A DNA stretch of 64,000 nt from Isohypsibius dastychi. Its lineage: Eukaryota > Tardigrada > Eutardigrada > Parachela > Isohypsibiidae. The notes under the pieces are model-generated. The model did not search any database and was not told where the DNA came from. It was given only the letters and a program-made list of their open reading frames with translations. The position numbers and the translations under genes are program-made. How positions within the stretch are numbered: position 1 is the stretch's first letter; each line of letters begins with the position of its first letter. Shown piece after piece: positions 31,122-43,006 of this stretch. The DNA is taken from the NCBI GenBank assembly GCA_034696485.1, contig JAQIWT010000010.1, forward strand, positions 1 through 64,000, written 5' to 3'.

Positions 31122-31805
31122 CAGAAATTCAGATCAAAACCAATTCTTTGCAGATTCTGGTTCAGCTGGGCGAATAAAGACACAGCTCACGTGCGAATTT
31201 CGGACAAATTCCAAGCCAACTTCACAGTCGGCCCTTCAGCCGTGCAGCTTCCACGATCAAGTTTTGCTCCCTGACAATTGATATTAATATAAGGCCGATT
31301 GAAACAAGGCGATCCAACGAAGGTGGTTCTGGAACAGAAGATGGCAAAATTTCCAGAAGAAGAACGAACGAAAGAAGGAAGACGACAACAAACGCCTGCT
31401 TGTGTGTTGAGTTGAATGAACGGAAATAACGCCTGGGTGAAGACCAGATCTAAAATGCGGATGCCATGCCGTTTTATGCGGATATCCGAAGAAAATGCCT
31501 GGCCGAGTAAGCCAAATCGTACGGGTTGGGTAAGGGGCGCAGCTTTAAATAGTTTTACAGTAGGGGGTCCACCGAAGTAAGATATTATTTCCATTTCACC
31601 AACGACAAATTCATGTTTAATTTATTCCTGGTGCAAAGATTTCTTGCTAAAATCAAAGACGATAAAGCATAAAAAAGACAATTAACAATGGCGATTATCT
31701 GAAATCTGGGAGAACAAAACCAAAACAAACGACTGCTGTGCATATATCCGGAGAAACAACTCGAAAAAGTGAAAGCGTTTTTACAGCCAAAAAAACTATT
31801 CCGTT
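31122..31805. other. Upstream region of V-ATPase C and 3' flank of USF
   Basis: About 680 bp without a supported gene. Minus-strand frames at 31187-31594 show no homology I recognise and overlap the likely promoter. Confidence 0.35.
31188..31193. promoter_or_regulatory. E-box (CACGTG) 67 bp upstream of the V-ATPase C start codon
   Basis: The palindrome CACGTG in the context gctCACGTGcga lies just above the ATG at 31121. It resembles the core of the CLEAR element (GTCACGTGAC) bound by TFEB/MITF factors at lysosomal genes, but the flanks match only partly. USF, encoded next door, binds the same core. Function is inferred from position. Confidence 0.4.
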
Positions 31806-33757
31806 CTATTTCGATGGTGGCCTGGTTTGTTGGGCGATGAGGATGGCGGTCCCTTGTTGGAGCTCTTGAAGGGCATTCAAAGCAGCTATCGGCATGTTTG
31901 GGGGGAGTTCGAGCCCCTGTTCCTGGATGAACTTTGTCATGACATCAACTTGCTTCCGGTAGACTTCGTTTTCAATGGCCAGAATGTGCATTCTTTGCGA
32001 ATTTTCGCGAATTAATCTAGCTTGTTGCAGCTCACTGTTTAGCTGATTGATGTAATCAACTGCTTTGGACAGAACCGAACCTTTGCTCTGAAAAACACCG
32101 CAAAGAAGTTAGGCAACGGAAAATAATAAATATTCACTGAAAGAAACAATTCACCGAATAGAGTAAATTAATTCAGATGACAAAACCGAACAAACTGACA
32201 GCAATTATACCAGTTTTTTGTAAAATGTAAAATAATCGTTTTAAAACAAAACTCAAATTTTCGAAGTTAACGAAAAGTTATTGAAAAACAAAAAAGATTT
32301 TCTGAAAATCGTGAACCGAATAATAAATCCGGATTTCTGATTGAAATAAGGACAACTCTGACCACATAATAAACGAAAGTTTACCTGGGCATGTTTTGAG
32401 TTGTCTCCACTTGCTGCCGGGACAATTGCTTGAAGCTTGGTGATCCACTGATTAATCTTATCACGTCTCCGTCGTTCAACTACAAACCACGGGTTTTTAG
32501 ACAAAAGGCGTAAAACATTTTGAGTAAATTAAGTCTTTTGGTCGGTTTTCAGAAAGGTCACCTTCGTTGTGTGTCTGACGACGTCGCTCATCACGCCCAG
32601 ATGTAGGAGTTTTTTTCTTGCTCAACTCCGGGAGATTTATGGGGCGATATGCGCGAGAAGCTCCAGCTAAATTTGCACAAAAAATCAGGACAAAAACAAG
32701 AGTAACCGTCAGTTTCAAAAAATTAACAAAAAAGTATAGTTGCAAAAATTACCAGGGTCAGTTTTTCTCAACCCAGAAGCAAGCAAAATCCAATCCCAGT
32801 AATGGATCATCTTAGCAATGAATTTAGAGCTCAGCTTTAAAAACACTAGATATTTCAAAAAAACTTACCTGGAGGAATACTAACAGAAACCATCGTAGGT
32901 AAATTTCCTGGTCCGATAGCCGCATCGGAACTGTTGAGAATTTCTGACATGGTTGAAGGGGCCACAACGGTTCCGTTAGGAAAATGTAGCGAACCATTTA
33001 TCAACTGCAAAATAACACGAACTGAGACAAGATAACCGTTTGTTCCAAAAAAATCGTGAATGAAATCTGGATTTCTTTTCCATCACAACATTTCCATTTT
33101 TTTCATCAAGCGGTTTCTTCGGGATACCTGAACTTTGCCGATGGAGTCTGCGCCGCCCATCATCCCTTCTCCAACCGGAATTAAAGAGGCGCCGGGAGTT
33201 GAAGTCGATATGATTTTGTAATAAGTTGTCGTCCCATCCGCCTCCCCTCGAACTATTGTCACAGCAGGCTCTAACATTGCACAGTTTCGCATATCAGCCT
33301 AGAAACCGAAGAACAAAATCAGGAACCATCCAGAAAAATGAAATCGAAAAATTCAAAAACGCCTTTACAACTTGATTACTTCCGCCATAGCCCGGATCCC
33401 CAGCAAAACGACAATGTGAACCAGAGATGATTTCAGAACAAATACAAACCTCAGAATTCTTACTAAAAGATTTCCAGAAAAAAATTATCAGATAAAAAAA
33501 AATTACAAATCATTTTTGATAAATCTTGATAATTCACCTTCGTTCGTTCAGGCTCTGTTTCGGTTTGATGCGATCCGTCATGGGATATCGTATCACTATC
33601 CATATACTGCGCATCTGAAATTAAAAACAATTGTTCCACAAACCGCGAAGCAATCCACCCGTCTCAAGGCACGAAGTCGAAATCCGGTCAGACTAAAACT
33701 AGAAAATCCACATTGTAAGCAGAACAAATGTTGAACCGTACCTTCGTCGTGATCCAT
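31806..33757 (-). CDS. USF: Upstream stimulatory factor, bHLH-leucine zipper transcription factor
   Basis: Exons 33757-33742 (a 16 nt first exon MDHDE), 33614-33538, 33298-33128, 33004-32869, 32666-32562, 32479-32385 and 32087-31806 sum to 882 nt (293 residues). The USF-specific region is followed by the basic segment RRRQTHNEVERRRRDKIN, the helix-loop-helix (WITKLQAIVP to SKGSVLSKAVDYINQL) and a zipper (NSELQQARLIRENSQR, ENEVYRKQVDVM). USF dimers bind CACGTG in core promoters. The tail beyond the zipper (LPPNMPIAALNALQEL) is longer than in the vertebrate proteins. Acidic and polar activation sequence fills the N-terminal exons. Confidence 0.9.
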
Positions 33758-34613
33758 CGTCTTCGAGAGTCACAAAAAAAAATCCTGCAACAAAAACTGA
33801 TAAACGTTAACGAAAAGCGAAAGCGAAAAACTGGATCGTCAAAGTGATAAGGTAACCAGAAAACATGGATGTTTTCTGGAGAAAGCCATCGCAAGCCTGC
33901 AAACAATTTCAAACTCACCGCTTCGGAATTGCCAAATCAAAGCAAATCGACAAGTCTTCGGATTCAGGAGCAATCCCACCGGTGCAGGGTGATAAGATGG
34001 ACAAGAGTCAGTTTCCGTTCCAAATGGGATTTTGAATGAATGAAAGAAGGTCATGTGAGAGGGGAAAGCAGCGTGATCAAAATACCACGTTTCCCGAAAT
34101 GGGCTACCCACCCACCCACTGCACCGGAACCACGTGTGTGCCCATTCTTCAACACGGGGGGGGGGGGGTCATCATGGGTGATTATCGGGAAAAGGTCAGT
34201 ATGATACGATCTTTGCAACAGACCCGGAAATATTTCACGATATGGCCGCGTTTGGTGTGTGCTTAAAAATTATATTGATCTATTCAGCATCTAAGGTACA
34301 AATCGGGAACGAACGCGAACAAATTCTGAAATTTGGTAATTTTTCAGCACAAGCGGAAACAACGAGAAGCACCAGCTTCAGTCAAAGCTCCACAACTAAA
34401 TCAAGACTGAGCGAGTCAACTCAACTCAAATAGTTCACAATTAAAAACAAACAAATCGGCGCAAATAAATAAATATATAACTCAACTACAGTACCCTGTA
34501 TGGAACCAAAAACAGCACTGCGCGCGGAATCATACTCGACTGTAATTGCTCAGACGAAAAATCGAAAATCACGTTAAACGAAGAACTCGAATAAAATCAT
34601 CTTATCGCTCTCC
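33758..34613. other. USF promoter region and 3' flank of PICALM
   Basis: About 850 bp with no gene. An E-box CACGTG is at 34131-34136, about 375 bp upstream of the USF start, and a homopolymer G run follows at about 34147-34157. Confidence 0.35.
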
Positions 34614-37600
34614 TTAGATGAGGGATCCGAATGGGTCATTTGAAGAGCTCGTCGTCACAGGCTGGCCTCTAGTGGGGCTCTGCTGTACAGGACTGCCAAC
34701 TTGTCCGCCCATAAAAGGATTCCATACTCCGGCAGTACCGCTTCCGGTGTTCATGGCCTGATATTGGCCTTGCTGCTGCTGTTGCTGTCCTCCATATCCA
34801 GAGTTCTAAAAAAACCAGTGCCAACTTGGAACATCGAAAGAGGGAACGGAAACTATCTGATATATCGTTATCGAGTCAAATATCACTCACCACCGGGTTC
34901 ATTGGATTGTTCTGAATAGGTTTATGTTGCGATTGTCCGCCCTGTTGCGCTCCGAAGACACTGCCAGGAGCACCAACCGGAAATGCACTCTGAGTGACCA
35001 TCGACGGTCTGACACCATAGCTTCCCATTGTGCCCAAGTTCAAATTAGCTGCCAGGTTGGCCAAACTAGTGTCGACATTGCTCTGTATCAGTTTGGGCTG
35101 GGATGATGAAGGTGTGGAGCTGGATGACGGCGGCTTCATCGGTACCATTCCTATCAAAGATAAAAAGAACGTGGTAGATTACATCTTCTTGCGAAGCGAA
35201 CTAAAATCCCGCGAATCCATACCCAGTGCAAAATACATTATCAGCTATCACTGTGCTACACAAACTTGACATCTAACACGTTCTAACGACTTTGTGAGCA
35301 GCCAGAAGTAAGGATACCTACGGGTCATTTCCAGGGGAAATGAATAACATTTCGCTTTGCGCTCAGCCGTCATCGTTATGTTTTTTGCATAAATAAAACA
35401 TATTTAGTGTTATTCAAATAAGTCGACTTTGAATCTTTTTAAAACTAGAAAATTTCATTTGAAAAATCATTCAAAGAAAACCCAGATTACGTTTTTCTTT
35501 TCGACTGAAAATGAAAAACACAAGAAGAACGTCCTGATTGCTGACAAAACAAGCCCCGAACTCCAAAGGGATTCTTTTTCAAAAAGACGTTCTATTGGAG
35601 AATTTCAGAATATTAAGAAGATAAAAGCTCAGCATCCAAAAACCAAAAGGAATTTGAAATGCGGAATAGTAATGAGTTGTAGAATCGACTTGGGGCGGGG
35701 TGTAAATTACGTCACCCAGATGACGGGACAGGACGCACTCACAAACCTTCCTCGGCAGCATACATTCCGCAAAGCGAAATGAAAAGTTCACGAATCGGGA
35801 ATTCAAGATTGCACGTAATTCATCACAACCATACCATTCACGTACAGCATGAACACTCACCTGCGCCAAACGGTGCTGCTGCTTGTTGCCCGCCAAAAAC
35901 TGACCCGAAATCCGGGTCGAATTGGTTATTCGTTTGTTGTCCAAGTGGAGAAGTCACCCCGTTCGCTTTGGGCATTCCATTGTTATACCCCATTTGCGGC
36001 ATACCCATACCACTCGGAGGGTACGCTCCAGACGGCGACATCGCGAACGGGTTATACACATTCCCAGCCCCGGCGGGAGACTGCATCGAGCTGACTGGCG
36101 GGAAGCCGGAAGTAGGACTTCCGAATGGGTTAGAGGATGCGGGTTGTTGGTTGAAGAGAGCTTGTGGGGGCATGTTGTTACGAGGACCGGGTGGCTGGGA
36201 GAAAGCGTTGGGATTGAAGGTATTCGTCGTGGAAGATGCACCGAATGGATCTGATGACATGGATGAGGGGTTCATGCCGGAGCCGTTCATACCGGCGTTC
36301 ATGTCAAGATCGAACAAGTCGAAGAGGTCGGGTTTAGAAGGTGCTTTGGCGGCGGCGTGGTTATTGTGGTTACTGGGATGCTGGATTGGAGGCGGGAGAC
36401 CATTGGTTGGAGTGGATGCAGCTGAGGGACCTTTTGGGAGGCTACCGAATGTCGGAGTGTCCGAGCCGGTGAAACTCTGTTGTTGTTGGAGAGCAGCTTG
36501 TTGCTCACGCTTTTTCTGCAATTAGAAACATGTTTCATGAATATTTCGATGATTCATGATACAACCAATAATTTGATACCAGAACTTTTCAAATGAGATG
36601 GAAAATAAGCACTGACCCTGATTTCTTCCATTGCTTGTTGTTCTTCCAAAATAGCCCGCTGTTTTTCTTTCTCATCAACCTCGTTCAAGGAATGTTCCGT
36701 TTGTGAAAGTGTCATCAATCCGGCATGAATACTTCCGGATCTGCAACATAAATAACATACATTTTAGTCAGCATTACCCGCGCACTGACTGCAGCGGAAT
36801 ACCCTGTTACTCCTGAAGGACTTCCGGCTGATTTTCCAGGTTTTCCCTCTAGATTGTCTAAATGCTGTTCAAGCGCGTCCAGGAGACTAGCAGGCGCTTT
36901 CGTCAAGTCTGGAATCTCTCCTTTGGGAATTCCCACGTTTTCGGCGACTTTGAGGAATGTGGCAACTTTGTCCATTCGAACCAAGAACTTTTTGTAAATA
37001 TCCAGCGCGTCTTTGCACATTTTCTTGTTCATATCGAAATATTTCTCTGCAAATCAGAATTTCATCAGAAAAAAGGAGCCAGAACAGAGATAAGAGCAAT
37101 AAGACGCCAGCGACTACAAAAATAGCCAAAACGCAATCGAACAACTTTCGCAAAAGTGAATCAACTGAAATAAAATTAATCTCAGTAAACGTCCGTTTTC
37201 TATCTCCAAACACCAACAATTAGTCAGATGATTGAAGCAAATAATTCATCAATCAGATTCGATGAAAACCAGAATTCCGAACAACTTCTGACAATTTCGA
37301 AGATCAATTACAATACCTGCCTTCATTATATTCAAAAACAGATTGCGCGATGAAATGCAAATAGAAACTGTCCCGAATTTCCAAAAATGTTAGAAAACCA
37401 GCATTCTGGAAACATAGGATCAAACATAAATTCAAAAACAAATTCTATCAAGGAAATTAAATGAATAGAACGCTCAAAATGCGTCCACATTTCAGGAAAA
37501 AATTAATTAAAAATCACCAAAAACTAACGAGAACAAAAACAGTGTCCGCATTTTTTCCAATCTTTTATTTCTCAATCGGTTATTCGTACCAAGCATGTTG

Positions 37601-39055
37601 ATAATTCCGTCATTGTAGCATGCGAACAGCCGTATGAGATCGCGGAACAGAAGAACGAAGCAGCTGCTGATGACAGCATTCGTCAGCTCATTCGGTGAAC
37701 ACTATCAACAAATAGACATAAAATAAAATCATAACATAAAATCAAGTGATTCATTCCAAACAATCCTAAAACGAATCAAAAATCTCACATCGAATTCCAA
37801 CAACGCATCCATCTGATCTTGAATCACCGGAAGTGTCTTCAATAATTTTTCCGTCGGCATTTTCCGTAAAACTCCATCATCTTTCCTGAAAACAAAACAA
37901 ACATAATCAATAATCACTTATTGACCCAGATAATATTTCACGAACAAATTCATCAAACAAACGGACACAATTTTCAACCAGCAGATCTATCAAACTAAAT
38001 CAGCCAAAACACTCCCCCATTTCTCCCTTGTTCACATCGATCGTTCCCGTCAATTTGAATATTACATCAAATCGCTTTAAACTGAACACTCTCCCAAATC
38101 TGAATTCAGAGAAAAAGAGAGCATGGAAGGAGGAATGTGCGCCTCTTCATCCCAGCTGTTTTATTGATCGCATCGCTTTTTTCGCAAATGACGCAGTAGT
38201 CTACATTCAGATCGATATGGTCGTTGCCAAGAACGTCGACTCTTACCAAACTACTACGCAACTCTCACAAAAAAAACAAAATCACATTTTTGGGAATTTC
38301 TTACCCGCGTTTGACTTTGCAGAAATCAAAGGCGACACTCCGATAGGAAAGCGCTTTCTGGTTGAGATACTTTGAGTATCGCCGGATGTATGTTGACATA
38401 TCATAACCTGCAGGTAGAAAGCAGAATAGAATTAGACCATATCTTCTCACTCAAGAGACGCGATAAGCGCGACAATCAACCGGCAGTCGGCCAACAAATA
38501 TGTCACGGCACAAATTCTAACCTTGAACTCCGCTTTTGTTATCAAGGAAGGCGTTGAGGGAAAAGGAGCTGTTCGCCGAAGCCAAATACTGGATAAATCT
38601 CTGCAAAAGAAATAACACTTCCGGTTGGTCGAAAAATTAAGTTTCGAGCGGGTGTCAATGCCTCTGCCAGAAATGCCGTTCCAGCTGAATGTAGTAACAT
38701 ACCTCATTTCCATAAAGCATAAGATGGTGGATGGAAACAAGGGATTTGAAGACGACAACCCAATTCGGATGCTGAAGACGATCCAAAATAAGATTCGCCA
38801 ATTGCGGGATAGAAATATTTGGCTCCTCCGTGCAGTGCAATAAATCTGGAATTTAAATATTTTGACACCTGAAATGTTGAATGAATCTCGCGGAAAAGAA
38901 CGAAAACACTTACAATCAAGATGTTTCTTTTTTGGACCAAGTTGTTCCTCCGTCGTAGCTTTGCAAACAGCTTTCGCCAGCATATGTCCCGCCAGTCCGA
39001 ATCTGGCAGCATTGATGCGATCCGCTATGGTTTGACCTCCAGCGTTCATGTTCAT
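34614..39055 (-). CDS. PICALM: PICALM/AP180-type clathrin assembly protein (ANTH domain)
   Basis: Eleven exons (39055-38914, 38845-38703, 38600-38522, 38407-38305, 37885-37789, 37701-37590, 37046-36803, 36740-36617, 36515-35861, 35150-34891, 34805-34614) total 2151 nt, 716 residues. The ANTH domain spans about residues 1-280: [19 protein letters not shown] with the PIP2-binding [41 protein letters not shown] and [19 protein letters not shown]. The disordered tail has clathrin, AP-2 and EH-binding motifs: [30 protein letters not shown] and DPFGSLI at the end. It recruits clathrin at the plasma membrane and sorts SNAREs. The 36803 donor was chosen because the alternative leaves a 38 bp intron and breaks the frame. 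Confidence 0.94.
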
Positions 39056-40559
39056 GATGATGCGAGTTCACACGAGATAAAAAACAACAGCAAAAAATGG
39101 CTCCGCAGAAAATTATCGATCGCAACAAACAAACAAGGCGAGCTTGATCCTAACCTCCCATCGCCCCTCCAAATCAACAAACAACCCAACAACTCCAACA
39201 GAATACGTGATATGAAAAATGAAATCAGGACACTGAAACTGGTATTCGAGAAGCGAAATAAGTGAATGCCATCTAACAAGAAGTGTGTGTCTTCTTCAGA
39301 ATTGCTTTCGTGAGTTGATGGGCAAAAATGGGCTGGGCTCGAATGAAATGAACACCTTGAACCAGGCAGGGTTCACACCCGCAGACTTCAGGGTTAACCC
39401 TTACGTCATCGGGGTTTACGAGTGCGGCATCCAGGGCTGACGCTATCTACGGAACAGCAAAAATTGACCTTTTCTACTTCCGGTTTATGATTTCGCATTT
39501 CAGCTCAACTAATCTCTGTCTGTCTGCAATGTTTTCGCGCTGACAATACCAAACTACATCACATGGGGGTGAATTGATTTCCAATCAGCAAAATAAAACA
39601 AAAGTTTTATTCCGGAAACCGAATTCTTGGGTTGTTCTTCTGATTTTGAATTCAAACTTTCCGGTTATTCTTCCACTTGAAAGAAAAGGTGTTGTGTTTT
39701 TTGAATGACCTGATTGTACACACAAGTGTGTTGCACGGTGAAATATATTGCATAATAGCCACGAGCAATATTATCAGCTCTTGGCGGACCGGACGTCGGC
39801 CTTGAACTGATGCACTTGGCATTAATTATTAACCATGTCCGACTTCAAATCGACTTCAAATCGACTTCAAATCGAGAACAAACGACAAATTCTTTCCAAA
39901 TTCAAATCACCACGTGGAAATTATCATCTTCTAGACAGTGTTTCTCTCATCACCCTTTGTTTCAAAACTGGAACAATATGTCTTATCTATCTTCACCGTT
40001 GAAATGACGATTAAAAAGCACGATGTTCCCCGCTGCAATGGCAGACTCAACAATGTCGGTATATCGCAAGTGTGGCTCCTATGGGAAGCACATTGCATAA
40101 CTGGCCATGATCTGCCAGAACCAACTTCCTGATTGCGTTCGCTGTTCAGGATTTGTTCTGAAGTCTAAACACGGATTCTTTGGTTGCTGTAAATTTTCTG
40201 GTTTGATCTCGAATCTAGAGGCAAATGCAACCCAAAAGTGAGACTCACGTTACGTCACGGCGAAATGTAGATGACCGGTTATCCGCTAAGTTTTTGTTCG
40301 CTTATGCAGTTCAGTGACTGCACATTGGCGTTGTAACAAAAGCAAGCGGCATAGGTGCTCAAAATGATTGGATTGGACCGGTTTTCTAGAGGATATTGTT
40401 ATCACTTTTTTCCGGGTAACACTCTGCTGGCGTATTTATGGCCAAACACAACAGATTTTTCGACTCTGCCTCTCTAACGCGTAATGTAATACACAGACAG
40501 TAGCCACAACACAGTTTCTTGTTGCATTCAACTGCAGTTTCAAAGGATTATCTAAAATC
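39056..40559. other. Intergenic, 1.5 kb, mostly featureless
   Basis: Separates PICALM from the first GIN-like gene. It contains a small tandem repeat (39841-39874) and an E-box-like cacgtgg near 39913. Short frames show no coding signature. The promoters of both flanking genes must lie here. Confidence 0.35.
39841..39874. repeat. Short tandem repeat, 11 bp unit gacttcaaatc, three copies
   Basis: Three perfect consecutive copies of gacttcaaatc are followed by gag. The array lies in the intergenic stretch upstream of the first GIN-like gene. A simple minisatellite; no function is indicated. Confidence 0.8.
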
Positions 40560-42133
40560 ATGCTCTCATCAATGCCAATTTTCGTGTTTTGTATCTGTGT
40601 GTCCACGAGAGCAGTTCTTGGCGTTTTGACGGAGACCCGAAAAGTCGCGGGATTTGCTGCGATCGATCTGCGTGGACCATTTATCACCGTCGTCGAAATC
40701 ACAGGTTCAGAAGGAGTGACCATCGAAGCGAATCTCGAGGATAAGAACATCATCAACGCGATTCAGACAGTTGTCACTGAAAAGTCTCTCCGATTGTTAT
40801 TACTTCCACCGTACGATAAAGACGATGGAAAACTCGCAGGTATTTTTAAAAAACAAAACTCTGAATATTTGAAACAACGACGCGAATTCTAATTTTCAGG
40901 GTTGATTCGCATCAAAGTAACGGGAAAGGATGACTTGCATAGTTTCGTGAATGGCGGTTCTGGCAGCATGGATATCGTCTCACTCTTGACCGCCCGGTCC
41001 ATCAGTATTGTTAACCAGGGATCGGGAAAAATGACCTGTGCTGTGAAGACTGACAACTTCAACGCGGTAACGAGCGGGTCAGGAGCTATCAAAGTCGGAG
41101 GAATAACAAACAGTTGTGCAATGTCGATCAGTGGGGATGGGTCGATCGAAGCCTCCGAACTTGATACGGTATGTTACCTATATTGTATTTCATCCGAGAT
41201 GACGACGTCCGAGAGAGATCTCGGGCGAAGTAGTGCAGCAACGCCCGAAACGATTCCGAGCAACGTTTTTGTGACATGTTGAGGACTTCGGTCGAGTACG
41301 TTGCACCGAGGTGGTACCTTGGTAAGGTACTTTGAAATGGTCAGCTGTTTTCTTTCTGAATGTCCTAGAGGCGAAAAATATCCATAGGACTAGCTTACCG
41401 ATTCCCGAAACGCCACCAGGAGGTCAAGTTTGTCATTAATCTTTTGAGCCCTTCGATGTCGAAGCTGTCACGTTGGGGCTCTGTGGACCGGGAACCCCTA
41501 AAATCAACTTGACTAATCAGCTGAAACGGCTGTGGCGTACGAAGGTGGTCCTCCCGTTCTACAGGAAGGTCTCTTTCTTAACAATCGTTAACCAAGCACG
41601 CAAACCGCAGCTTGCAAGCTGGCAGACATTTGCACAAAATAGCCAACCTACAAATAGTTGGTCACAGGGTCCCCATATTCTGGCTCGGTGCGATGTCGGT
41701 ACACCTGAACGGCATTGGCGTTCAGTGGAAAGGGCAGCCTTACAAGTTACATCGTGCTCCGTTTGAGGATGGGGTTTCGGTTCGCCATGGTCCCCGAGCA
41801 TGTGTTACTGAGTTACAGTAGAACTAAACATCTGAAAATGCAGACAAAAAAGCGGTCAAATAACCGCTATCGTAGTCGAACTACTGCACTTCGCTCGAGA
41901 TATGCCTCTCGGACCAAGACTTCGCGTATATTGTTTTACGTTTTTGTGTGTATAAACTTGATACTTTCCAGCAAACAGTTTCTGTCGCGCTCTATGGATC
42001 TGGAAATGTTACACTCAATGCCCAGGTTATGTTGTCAGCTATGACGATGGGTGCTGGAAGTATCTTCTATCGTGGACCTGCTACTGTTAGTCAAATGAAA
42101 ATGGGAACAGGCAGTGTAATAAAACTTGATTGA
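40560..42133 (+). CDS. Secreted head-GIN (DUF2807)-like beta-solenoid protein, copy 1
   Basis: Exons 40560-40839, 40900-41168 and 41972-42133 give 711 nt, 236 residues. A signal peptide is likely (MLSSMPIFVFCICVSTRAVLG). The opening half has the GIN-like pattern of an N-terminal strand block, VEITGSEGVTIEAN, then SLRLLLLPP. The second half repeats a G-x-G-x-hydrophobic turn seven times (Gly at 113, 134, 153, 172, 192, 210, 228), reading GSGSM, GSGKM, GSGAI, GDGSI, GSGNV, GAGSI, GTGSV. This is the hallmark of the putative auto-transporter adhesin head-GIN domain, best known in Bacteroidetes. Here it sits in a spliced gene. The second intron is enlarged by an insertion. Family assignment rests on the repeat and layout; the function is unknown, possibly extracellular binding. 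Confidence 0.8.
41187..41926. mobile_element. 740 bp insertion with 8 bp target duplication in a GIN gene intron
   Basis: The intron 41169-41971 is 803 bp. Direct repeats TATATTGT at 41179-41186 and 41927-41934 flank this segment. Removing the segment and one repeat leaves a 55 bp intron, like its neighbours. Near the ends, gtccgagag...atctcg(g/a)gcgaag on the left is matched in inverted orientation on the right (about 41204-41235 versus 41885-41915), giving imperfect subterminal inverted repeats. An 8 bp duplication fits hAT-type elements. The open frame at 41473-41766 resembles no transposase, so this is probably a non-autonomous (MITE-like) copy. Confidence 0.6.
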
Positions 42134-43006
42134 TGAGTTGTTTTTCGTTTTTTGGCTCTTCTTGCTTGCACGGTTGATTACTGGAACAGAATGAAAAAGC
42201 AACTACGGCGACAAACTTTTCGTATGAGTCCGCCTTTTTCTAAACATTTTTCGGACAGCGAAATTCTAGGGATAGACGTAGGCGTTTGTCCTGTTAATAC
42301 ATATCTATTGAAGACGCCGTGGAATATTCCGACATTACACGTCTGTCCCACCTGAAAACTAGGTGAAGCATCACGTTTTGTAGCTTTGCCAATTTAGAAT
42401 ACCCATGGTAGTACGTAGTAAAATCCAGGGATACTGAGACTGCCATGTGCTAGCCGGATATTCACATGTATATGTACATGAACACCTTCAACTTATATGT
42501 ATGTAGCCATCGATCATGTTCTTGGATCATATTCCAACCCACAAAAGCAGTAGGAAATCCAACAAATTCTAAAGGGTTCTCAAGGTTCATGTTTTCAAAG
42601 TTCGAAGCTGAGATCTCAATGTTTCATGAAACCAGTTCATCTTTATCAATCCTGCGAAGTTTTACGTTTTCGCTAGCAGCAGTTCACCTTTGTGATGGGG
42701 TGAATGCAGTGAACGACGATTCTTCTTAAAACAAAAGACTGCTGCTTGAAAGTTTCAGACCATACAGTGGGGAATCAACAGTATAATAACAAGGATGATG
42801 CTCTTTGTAGTCGATCTTCACTGAATCCGGGTATACTAAATTTCGTCCAATTTCGTACACGCTACCATGAGAGAGAGACACGGCAATAGCCACAGTCCGA
42901 ACATCCTGTTCACGGTGCCATGATATAAAACACAGCTGCCTCTGCTTTCAACGTTCTTTCTCAAATTCAGATTTTAGAACAATTCATTCTCTATTGACCT
43001 TGCAAA
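42134..43006. other. Spacer between the two GIN-like genes
   Basis: About 870 bp between the tandem paralogues. No remnant of a further copy is visible to me. Short frames are composition noise. The distal end holds the promoter of copy 2. Confidence 0.4.
42924..42930 (+). promoter_or_regulatory. Probable TATA box of GIN-like gene copy 2
   Basis: TATAAAA lies 77 bp before the ATG at 43007, a spacing that allows initiation about 30 bp downstream and a short 5' UTR with no intron. TATA promoters in animals often mark tissue-specific or inducible genes. Confidence 0.5.

Noticed and set aside
35779-36525. Long plus-strand frame (248 codons) across PICALM
   Set aside because: It is the antisense of the Pro/Asn/Gly-rich coding exon of PICALM, whose composition suppresses stops on the other strand.
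36740-36777. 38 bp intron in PICALM using the donor cgg|gtaatg
   Set aside because: Too short for splicing and leaves the next exon out of frame; the donor at 36802 gives a 63 bp intron and restores phase.
41473-41766. 97-codon frame inside the intronic insertion
   Set aside because: No similarity to any transposase or other protein I know; expected by chance in a 740 bp element.
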